Shown here piece after piece: positions 1 to 6,600 of a stretch of 35,161 bases of DNA. A program made the translations under genes and the position numbers. This DNA is from Clostridiales bacterium (lineage in GTDB: Bacteria > Bacillota > Clostridia > Oscillospirales > Feifaniaceae): the NCBI GenBank assembly GCA_012719075.1, contig JAAYBB010000039.1, positions 1 to 35,161 on the forward strand. Direction: 5' to 3'. The notes beneath the pieces were generated by a model. The model did not search any database. It was not told the DNA's origin and saw nothing but the letters and a program-made list of their open reading frames with translations. Numbering within the stretch: the first letter of the stretch is position 1; the number at the start of each line of letters is the position of its first letter.

Positions 1-11
1 CGTCGGCTTTT

Positions 12-70
12 GCATCCTTTTGCCCGCCGCAAAAGGATGCGGTTTTGGTGCTTTTGCCGCTCAAAAGCAC
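12..70. repeat. Two consecutive perfect hairpins
   Basis: The first hairpin has 12-bp arms (GCATCCTTTTGC at 12-23, complement at 29-40) around the loop CCGCC. The second has 9-bp arms (GTGCTTTTG at 48-56, complement at 62-70) around CCGCT. Both stems contain CTTTTG and have near-identical loops, so they look like related units. Neither is followed by a clean T-run. They may close a gene lying left of the window or be intergenic repeat units. Nothing else is recognised in bases 1-285 apart from the palindrome at 81-97 and the ribosome site of the first gene. Confidence 0.6.
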
Positions 71-80
71 GGCCTTTCCC

Positions 81-97
81 CGCGGCCGCAGGCCGCG
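81..97. repeat. GC palindrome sharing a 15-mer with 8505-8519
   Basis: CGCGGCC and GGCCGCG flank GCA, a 7-bp stem. The 15 bases at 84-98 recur exactly at 8505-8519 inside a larger palindrome, which suggests a dispersed intergenic repeat, although low-complexity GC sequence could give this by chance. Confidence 0.45.
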
Positions 98-285
98 ACC
101 TTTAGGAAGCTAACGTGTAAGGCAATGCCCAATCCGGGCGGCAGGCCTGTGTTCAAGAAAGCCCTTGAATCAAGATAGCGAACAAGACAGCCTCCCTCCC
201 GGGCGGGAGAGCCGCCCAATCCGTACAAAAGAGGCCTGACGGGGACACGCAGTCCTTTACAAAGAATCTTTTTGGAGGTGCACCC

Positions 286-534
286 GTGCGACTGGACAAA
301 TACCTCAAGCTGTCGCGCATCATCAAGCGGCGCACCGTGGCCCACGATGCGGCCGCGGGGCAGCGGGTGACGGTCAACGGCAAGACCGTCAAGCCGGCCT
401 ACGACGTCAAGCCGGGGGACGTCATCGAGATCGCCTTTGGCGAGCGCCGGCTGCGGGTCTCGGTGCTGGCCACGCCCGAGCATGTCGGCAAGGATGCGGC
501 GGCCGCCCTCTACGAGGTGCTCGAGGAGAGCTGA
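286..534 (+). CDS. rqcP: S4-domain RNA-binding protein RqcP (YabO/Hsp15 family)
   Basis: An 82-residue protein consisting almost entirely of one S4 RNA-binding fold. It opens with MRLDKYLKLSRIIKRRT, continues with the typical VNGKTVKPAYDVKPGD segment and ends with a short acidic tail. In B. subtilis YabO (RqcP) binds stalled 50S subunits with RqcH and helps add alanine tails in ribosome-associated quality control; the same role is inferred here. The start is GTG at 286, preceded by GGAGGTG at 274-280 with good spacing. The size matches the family. It leads the conserved yabO-yabP-yabQ-divIC-yabR neighbourhood, although yabP has its own candidate promoter. The family call is firm; the exact cellular role is by homology. 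Confidence 0.9.
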   Translation: MRLDKYLKLSRIIKRRTVAHDAAAGQRVTVNGKTVKPAYDVKPGDVIEIAFGERRLRVSVLATPEHVGKDAAAALYEVLEES

Positions 535-583
535 GCGGCCAGCGGCCAAGGCGGGCGCCCTGTGCGCCCCTCTCCGCGAGGAC

Positions 584-612
584 TCATAGCGGCGCCCTCC
601 TCCGCATAGAAT
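584..612 (+). promoter_or_regulatory. Candidate sigma-E promoter of yabP-yabQ
   Basis: TCATAGC (584-590), a 14-nt spacer and CATAGAAT (605-612) match the mother-cell sigma-E consensus (KMATATT, N13-15, CATACAMT) at 5/7 and 7/8 positions with correct spacing. It lies 81 bases before the yabP start. In B. subtilis yabP and yabQ belong to the sigma-E regulon, so site and genes agree. Consensus quoted from general knowledge; not tested. Confidence 0.6.
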
Positions 613-693
613 TTGAACAGGACCGCCTTGAAAACGGGCGGCCTTTGGGCCGGCATGGGACGTGCGCCGGCCCGGGAAATGCGGAGGTTGCCG

Positions 694-975
694 ATGAACA
701 TGGATGAGAAAAAGGCGCGTTTTGAGCACCGGCTCACGCTGGAGGGCCGGGAGGCGCTCTCGGTCACGGGCGTCGAGGACGTGGTCAGCTTTGACGAGGG
801 GGAAATCCTGCTCTACACGGTGGAGGGCACGCTCTGCCTGCGCGGCAACGAGCTGCACATCCAGCGGCTGAGCATTGAAAACGGGGAGCTGCAAATCGAG
901 GGCGTGATCGACAGCATGGAGTACACCGACAACCTGCCGAGGCGTCAGGGCTTTTTGTCGCGCCTCTTCGGCTAG
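694..975 (+). CDS. yabP: Sporulation protein YabP
   Basis: A 93-residue protein of the YabP/YqfC family. The core resembles the family: HRLTLEGREALSVTGVEDV, then FDEGEILLYT, LCLRGNELHI and a conserved GELQIEGVIDSMEYTD segment. YabP acts in the mother cell and is required for spore assembly in B. subtilis. The open frame reaches back to 613, but ATG 694 is chosen because GGAGG lies at 683-687 and because homologues begin just before this point. A second ATG at 700 is possible. It sits one base before yabQ and behind a candidate sigma-E promoter, so the two are probably expressed together during sporulation. Confidence 0.9.
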   Translation: MNMDEKKARFEHRLTLEGREALSVTGVEDVVSFDEGEILLYTVEGTLCLRGNELHIQRLSIENGELQIEGVIDSMEYTDNLPRRQGFLSRLFG

Positions 976-976
976 C

Positions 977-1411
977 ATGGGCATCTCCACCTCCTTTGAG
1001 GTCTGGCTGGCCTGCGGCGCGCTGCTGTTCGGCATGGCCGGCATGCTGCTCTACAACCTGTTTAGCATCTGGCGGATCGCGGTGCCGGCTGGGCGGCGCA
1101 TGCTCTTTATCCAGGACTTACTGTACTGGGCGCTGCTGGCCACCGGCTGCTTTTTCTTTTTGTTTGTCACCAACCGGGGGCAGCCCCGCCTGTTTATCCT
1201 GTTCTTTGCGCTGCTGGGGGCGGGGGTTTACCAGCTCACGCTGGGCCGCCTGCTGATGCTGGTGGCCGCCCCGCTGGCCGCCTGGCTGCGCCGGGCGGCG
1301 CTGTTCCTGATGCGCGGCCTGGCCGCGCCGTCGCGCTGGCTCGAGCGCAGGACCAGGGCTATTCGGCGGCTTTGGCGGCACCGGTACCGCAAAAAGATCA
1401 AAAAAAGGTGA
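977..1411 (+). CDS. yabQ: Spore cortex biosynthesis protein YabQ
   Basis: A 144-residue membrane protein with about three hydrophobic helices (roughly residues 8-30, 42-64 and 68-98) and a very basic tail ending in YRKKIKKR. This is the layout of YabQ, a mother-cell membrane protein needed for spore cortex formation in B. subtilis. The segment YDLFxxxR-like at residues 26-40 followed by LLYWALLATGCFFFL is typical. It starts one base after the yabP stop and has no clear ribosome site of its own, so translation is probably coupled to yabP. Family call is from position plus topology, and is strong because both agree. Confidence 0.87.
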   Translation: MGISTSFEVWLACGALLFGMAGMLLYNLFSIWRIAVPAGRRMLFIQDLLYWALLATGCFFFLFVTNRGQPRLFILFFALLGAGVYQLTLGRLLMLVAAPLAAWLRRAALFLMRGLAAPSRWLERRTRAIRRLWRHRYRKKIKKR

Positions 1412-1430
1412 CCCCGCCGTCAAAAGGGGA

Positions 1431-1459
1431 TTGTCAAACGCATGAAGATCTGTAATAAT
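1431..1459 (+). promoter_or_regulatory. Sigma-A-type promoter of divIC
   Basis: TTGTCA (1431-1436) and AATAAT (1454-1459) are separated by 17 bases; each matches the vegetative consensus at five of six positions. The site would give divIC expression independent of the sporulation genes before it. A hairpin (TTGCCGCC at 1478-1485 pairing with 1495-1502) falls in the resulting leader. Confidence 0.65.
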
Positions 1460-1538
1460 ATTTAAAAAAGCACCATTTTGCCGCCACGGGGGTGGGCGGC
1501 AACGATCCGGTTTGGACAAAGCAAGGGGGGCGACTTGG

Positions 1539-1817
1539 TTGAAGAGGGCAAAAAAGGGGCTTTTGCTCAAGCTCATTCTGGCCGCGCTTTTCATCTATGC
1601 CTCAGTGCAGATTTTTGAGCTTCAGGTCCAGATCGGGCAGAAGAAGAAGGTCATTGAGCAGTACACCGCGCAAAATGCGGCGCTGGCGGTGCAAAACGAG
1701 GCGCTGCAGAGCGAGATCGACAAGGGGCTGACCGACGAGCAGGTCGAGAAGATCGCCGGCAGCAAGCTCAACCTGATCGGCCCCGACGAGACGGTGTTTG
1801 TCGGCAAGAACGGGTAG
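1539..1817 (+). CDS. divIC: Septum formation initiator DivIC (FtsB-like)
   Basis: A small bitopic division protein: a short basic N-terminus, one membrane helix (LLLKLILAALFIYASVQIF), then a coiled coil rich in Gln, Glu and Lys and the C-terminal part of the DivIC/FtsB family (DEQVEKIAGSKLNLIGPDE). DivIC works with FtsL and DivIB at the division septum outside the membrane. The frame could begin at TTG 1512 (101 residues), but TTG 1539 is preferred because AAGGGGGG at 1523-1530 lies eight bases before it, giving 92 residues. Its place between yabQ and yabR matches Bacillus. The stop codon falls inside a 23-bp tandem duplication (1805-1850). Confidence 0.9.
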   Translation: MKRAKKGLLLKLILAALFIYASVQIFELQVQIGQKKKVIEQYTAQNAALAVQNEALQSEIDKGLTDEQVEKIAGSKLNLIGPDETVFVGKNG

Positions 1818-1850
1818 GGCCTGTACACAAGAACGGGCAGGGCCTGTACA
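1805..1850. repeat. 23-bp tandem duplication across the divIC stop
   Basis: Bases 1805-1827 and 1828-1850 are identical but for one position. The first copy has T at 1815, the first base of the divIC TAG; the second copy has C there (CAG). Only the first copy can terminate divIC. Confidence 0.85.
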
Positions 1851-1984
1851 TTTGAGGGGTTTGGCGCGCGTGAGCGCGTTGTTCATCACAATACAACCAA
1901 GGGGTCAGGGACCGGCCCGCCTGCGGCAGCAGCGGGCGTCTGGTCGTTGTGCACTGGGAGAAACAGGGAGTCGTAGAAGCATCT

Positions 1985-2419
1985 ATGGAATTAGAAGTAG
2001 GGGCGGTCCTCGAGGGCAGGGTGACCAGCATCACCAAGTTCGGCGCGTTTATTGAGCTGCCGGAAAACCGGACCGGAATGGTCCACATTTCGGAGGTCTC
2101 GGTGGGGTTTGTCAAGGAGATTGCGGATCACCTCAAGGAAAATCAGCAGGTCCGCGTCAAGGTGATCGACATCGACAAGAATGGGCGGATCAACCTGTCC
2201 ATCAAGCAGCTGGCCGGCCCGGTCAGCCAAGAGGGGCAGCGGCCCCCGCACAGAAAGCCGTCGCAGCGCCGGCCGATGGGCTGGCAGCCAAAGGCCATCG
2301 CGGCGCCGACCACCTTTGAAGAGATGATGAGCAAGTTCAAGCAGGACAGCGACGACAAGATGTCCTCGCTGCGCCGCAGCAACGAGGCCAAGCGCGGCTC
2401 GGGCGGCAAGCGGAAGTAG
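1985..2419 (+). CDS. yabR: S1 RNA-binding domain protein YabR
   Basis: A 144-residue protein. Residues 1-70 form an S1 domain: MELEVGAVLEGRVTSITKFG, AFIELPENRTGMVHISEV, then VRVKVIDIDKNGRINLSIK. The remaining half is basic and disordered, rich in Arg, Lys, Gln and Ser. YabR/YugI proteins are thought to associate with ribosomes; the precise function is not settled. ATG 1985 is chosen because homologues begin with MxxEVG; GTG 1949 is the upstream alternative. The ribosome site (GGGAG, 1966-1970) is rather far away. It is followed by a strong terminator, so it closes this cluster. Confidence 0.9.
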   Translation: MELEVGAVLEGRVTSITKFGAFIELPENRTGMVHISEVSVGFVKEIADHLKENQQVRVKVIDIDKNGRINLSIKQLAGPVSQEGQRPPHRKPSQRRPMGWQPKAIAAPTTFEEMMSKFKQDSDDKMSSLRRSNEAKRGSGGKRK

Positions 2420-2470
2420 GCGGCCGGCACAGGGCCGCAGGCAGGACCGCAGCGGCAAATCGGCAACGCG

Positions 2471-2496
2471 AACAGCCCCTCGCTGGGGCTGTTTTT
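2471..2496 (+). terminator. Rho-independent terminator after yabR
   Basis: A 9-bp stem (AACAGCCCC at 2471-2479 with GGGGCTGTT at 2485-2493), a 5-base loop and a T-run at 2492-2496. It lies 52 bases after the yabR stop. Confidence 0.9.
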
Positions 2497-2519
2497 GATG
2501 GTTGGGTAGCAGCGGACGC

Positions 2520-2549
2520 AAAAAAAGGCGGCCCGGTGGCCGCCTTTTT
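2520..2549. terminator. Bidirectional terminator between convergent genes
   Basis: The stem GGCGGCC (2527-2533) pairs with GGCCGCC (2538-2544) around CGGT, with seven A on the left and five T on the right, so it gives a T-tract on both strands. It separates yabR (plus) from the methyltransferase gene (minus). Confidence 0.88.
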
Positions 2550-2582
2550 GCATTTCGCCCGCATTTCGGGCAGGGTGTCCTC

Positions 2583-2630
2583 TGCAGATCAGCCCCCAAG
2601 CGGAAACGGCCGTTTGGGGGCTGATCTGCA
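2583..2630. repeat. Long 21-bp-arm hairpin without T-tract
   Basis: Arms at 2583-2603 and 2610-2630 are complementary over 21 positions with one G-T wobble; the loop is six bases. It is longer and more perfect than a terminator needs and has no T-run. Confidence 0.85.
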
Positions 2631-2711
2631 AAACGGCCCGCGCTGTATTTGAACATTCAACATGCGGTCGGGCGGTGCAAATGGCAGATCCGGCCCGCGG
2701 CAGTCCCGCCG

Positions 2712-3290
2712 TCAGACCTTCTCGGCCTCGCCGTAGATATAGTGGCCGCCGCACTGGCAGATGCTGTTGATGCGAAAGCCGGCGACCTCCAGCATGTTGA
2801 CGGCGTTGCGGCTGGGGTTGACCGCGCCGCGCGAGACCACCCGGCGCATCAGCGTATAGCTGTCAAACATCAGGCCGGAGGGGCCGTAGGGGCGCGTGTA
2901 GTCCAAAAACAGCACCCGGCCGCCCGGCCGCAGGATGCGCTTGAGCTCGGCCAGCGTGCGGTAGGGCTCCGGAATGGCCGACAGCGTGAAGAAGAGACAG
3001 GCGTGGTCAAAGCTGCACTTGTCAAAGGGCAGCGGGTCGGGCGCCTGACTCAGCAGCGTGACCGGGATGGCGCCAAAGTCGTGGCTGTGGATCTGCTTGC
3101 CGAGCTTTTTGTCCACCAGCGTCAGCGAGCTCAGCCGGTCATAGGGGTAGTAGGGCAGGCTCTTTCCGTCTCCGGCGGCCAGCTCGATGACGTCCCCGTC
3201 GACGGTCGAAAGCAGGGCCTGACGCACCGACTGCAGCATGCGCCCCCTGCGGGGGGACGGCAGCATCGGCAAAAGTCTTTTTGCGGGCAA
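2712..3290 (-). CDS. Class I SAM-dependent methyltransferase (UbiE/Methyltransf_11-like)
   Basis: A protein of about 192 residues with the class I methyltransferase core: motif I VIELAAGDGKSL, an acidic residue in LTLVDKK, a PFDKCSFDHA motif and LAELKRILRPGGRVLFLDYTR, the post-motif common to UbiE-type enzymes. The substrate cannot be told; lipid or small-molecule methylation is typical. The open frame reaches 3401, but TTG at 3290-3288 is preferred because an AGGAGG site (3299-3305, minus strand) lies eight bases before it. It diverges from the A2M-like gene and ends before a bidirectional terminator. Four cysteines cluster near the C-terminus (SICQCGGHYIYG), possibly structural. Confidence 0.8.
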   Translation of the reverse strand: MPAKRLLPMLPSPRRGRMLQSVRQALLSTVDGDVIELAAGDGKSLPYYPYDRLSSLTLVDKKLGKQIHSHDFGAIPVTLLSQAPDPLPFDKCSFDHACLFFTLSAIPEPYRTLAELKRILRPGGRVLFLDYTRPYGPSGLMFDSYTLMRRVVSRGAVNPSRNAVNMLEVAGFRINSICQCGGHYIYGEAEKV

Positions 3291-3392
3291 CAGTAACGCC
3301 TCCTCTATAGTCAGGCAGGGGAAAATCCCCGCCGATTTCGCAGGCCAAAGGGAGGGGCTGCGCATCGTCAACAGGGCACAGGACCCCTGCTT

Positions 3393-3421
3393 AGCATGCA
3401 CTATTTTCAGGGGCTTGTCAA
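3393..3421 (-). promoter_or_regulatory. Possible promoter of the methyltransferase gene
   Basis: On the minus strand TTGACA (3421-3416) is a perfect -35 hexamer; with a 17-base spacer the -10 would be CATGCT (3398-3393), only three of six matches. Plausible but weak. Confidence 0.35.
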
Positions 3422-3462
3422 GAAAGAACTGCCGCGCAAGGGCTGTGCGCGCAGGGCGGGTC

Positions 3463-3491
3463 TTTTCACCCTTGCGCGAAGGTGGTATACT
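3463..3491 (+). promoter_or_regulatory. Sigma-A-type promoter of the A2M-like gene
   Basis: TTTTCA (3463-3468), 17 bases, TATACT (3486-3491). It predicts a leader of about 100 bases before ATG 3601. With the minus-strand site above it fills the 310-base divergent gap; no gene is seen there. Confidence 0.5.
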
Positions 3492-3600
3492 GAGGGGGAA
3501 AAACAGCGAAAAGGCGGCGGAAATTGCGCGGAGGGCGCGCCGGGCGGACAGCGCTCCGGCCGGCCAACCGCCCGCCGTTTTTTAAAAGGGGGACGCGGCA

Positions 3601-6600
3601 ATGGACCAGGGCGGGCAGGGGACCAGGCTGAAAAAGGGGTATCTGCTGGCGGCCGTTCTGCTGCTGGCGCTGCTGGGCGGCCTGCTCTTTTGGCTGCTGG
3701 GGCGGCCGGAGCCGATCGAGGACGTGCCGGACATCGACCTGGACGGCGTCACGCTGCGCGCGGTGCAGGAGGACGCCGACGGCATCGAGGTGGCCGGCGC
3801 CTTTGCGCTGACCAGCGCGCAGCCGCTGACCGCGGCGCAGGTGGAGCGCCTGGTCTCGATCGAGCCGCCGGTTCCGCTGCGCATCACCGAGACCGGCGAG
3901 GGCTTTACAATCCGGCCGACCGAGCTGCTGCAGGGCAACGCGGTCTACAACCTGCGCCTGTCGCAGGGGGACGAGAGCCGGCGCTTTGCCTTCCAGACCA
4001 AGGCCGACTTTGCGCTGCGCACCCAGTGGCCGACCGGCGAGGGCATCCCGGTGTCGGCCGGCATCGAGCTGAGCTTTTCGGGCGGGGCGCCGGTCAACCT
4101 CGAGGGCTGCTTCTCGATCGAGCCGGAGGCGCCCGGCCGCTTTGAGCAGATCCGAGACACCTTTGTCTATGTGCCCGACGAGCTGCTGGCCTTTGACACG
4201 CTCTACACGGTGCGGCTGAACGGCAACCTCCAGAGCGAGGGGGGCGCGCTGCTGGGCCGCGACCAGAGCTTCACCTTCACGACGCAGACACACCCCCAGT
4301 ACAGCAAGCTGGTGTTGCAGAGCACGGCGGTCGAGACCTTTCTGCCCGGCCGCGCGCCGGTGATCGGGGTGTATGACGACAGCGAGGGCGGCGAGGTCTT
4401 TGACCTGGAGCTCTTCCGCTTTGCCGACCACGGCCGCTTTCTGGCCGCCATGCGCGCCCGCCACGAAAACCCCCGCCACGCCTTTTCGACCGAGGAGCTG
4501 CTGCGGGTGGCCGAGCTCTCGCAGCCGGCGCAGCGGCAGAACCACGGCTATGGCCTTGTGCTGCCCGAGCCGCTCGAGCAGGGCTACTACCTGCTGTGCA
4601 TCACGGGGGTGAGCGGGCCCGGCGCGTCCCCGCAGCGCTACACGCTGTACAAGCTGATCCAGGTCCACCCGATGGCGGTCTTTGCGCTGGCGACCGAGGG
4701 CGGCTACGCCGTCTGGGCCAACGACACCGAGACCGGCCGGCCGGTCTCGGGCGCCTCGATCTATCAGAACGGCTACTCGAAGGGGGTGACCGGCCGGGAC
4801 GGGCTGGCGGTCATCTCGACCGAGGATGTCGCAGCGGGCGAGTTTGTCTCGATGACGCTGGAGGCCGGCGGGCCGCCCTTTGTGATCGACTTGCACCCGA
4901 TGCCCGAGGGCGACGCGCCCTCCGGCATCGGGCGCTACTACGCCGCCCTCTACACCGATCGGGAGGTCTTTTTGTCCACCGACACGGTCCGGGTGTGGGG
5001 CGTCGTGCGGCCCCGCGTCGGGGCGGTCGGCCCCAGGCAGGTCAAGCTGAAGCTCGGGGGTCTGGAGGTCCTGGCGCAGCCGGGGGCCTTTGGCGCCTTC
5101 TCGGCCGAATTTACACTGAACAACCTGCGCAGCGGCGGCCACGGCCTCGAGCTCTATGTCGAGGATCAGCTGGTCGACACCCGCTACCTGCGCGTGATGG
5201 ACTACGACAAGCCCATCTACACCGGCAGCCTGGCGACCGACCGCGAGGTCTACCTGCCCGGCGAGCAGATAAGGCTGTCGGGCGAGGTCTCCTTTTACGA
5301 GGGCACGCCGGCCGCGCAGCTCGAGCTGCTGCTGCGGGGCGACGGGGTCTTTGACCGCCTGACCACCGACGAGGGCGGGCGCCTGGAGCGCACACTGCCG
5401 GCCCCGGCGAGCGGGACCGAGTGGCGGCCGACCTGGCTGTACTTTTCAATCGGCAACGCGCTGGCCGAGGACGCCCTCTTTGAGCGCAGCGCCTACGCGC
5501 TGGGCTATACCCACGACGTCATGCTGGAGGGCGAGCAGACCGCCCGCGGAGACGGGCTTGCGCTGCAGCTGCACCGGATCGACTTTGAGGCGGCACGGGC
5601 GGCCGGCTTTGCCTACAGCAACGAGGCGCTGCGCGGGGAGCCGCTCAGCCGTCCGGTGGGCTACAGCGTCACCCGCATCGTGCCGGTGCGGCGCCAGGTC
5701 GGGACCGAGTACGACCCCATCAACAAGAGGACGGTCCCGGTCTACGTCTACGAGCAGGGCGAGACCTGGCTCGGCGAGTTTGAGGTGGAGACGCAGGACG
5801 GCCGGGCCGCCATCGACCTGTCGGCCTTTTCGCTGGAGGAGCAGCACCACTTCCGCGTGGAGCTGCGCACCACCGACACGGCCGGCCGGGTGATCCTGGA
5901 GACGGTCTATGCCTACCCCGAGGATTGGTACGGCCTGCCCGGCGGGGACGGCTACTTCTGGCTGGACCACAGGGAGGGGCCGGGCGGCGCCGAGCGGCGG
6001 CTGGCCGAGGGCGGGCGCGCCGAACTCGTGCTGCGAAACGCACAGGCCGTCCCGGTGAGCGGCGGCCGGGTGGCGCTGATCTCGGTGTCGGGCGGCATCC
6101 GCACGGCCGAGGTTATGCCGGCAGGTGCCCTCTTCTTCCGCTTTGAGCGGGAGCAGCTGCCGAGCACCCGGCTGTATGCGGCCTATTTTGACGGCGGCGA
6201 CGTCCGCCGTGTCGAGCCGATGGAGCTGGCCTTTGACCCCGCGGCGCGGACGCTGACCGTCGACCTGCAGACCGGCCAGACCGACTACCTGCCCGGCGAG
6301 GAGGCCGTGATCGACCTCCGGGTACAGGACGCCGAGGGACGGCCGGTGCAGGCGCAGCTCTGTGTCTCGGTGGTGGACGAGGCCGCGCTGGCCGTGGCGC
6401 CGCTGTACGGGCAGTCGCTGATCGACCAGCTCTACCGCAGGATTGACCCCGGGCAGGTGCAGACCTTTGTCTCCTCGACGGCCCTGCCCGACTTCAGGGG
6501 CGGCGGCGGGGGCGGCGACGGCGGGAGCTACCGCGCCGACTTTGAGGACACGCCGGCCTTTCTGACGCTGGAGACCGACAAAAACGGCCGGGCCAAGGCC

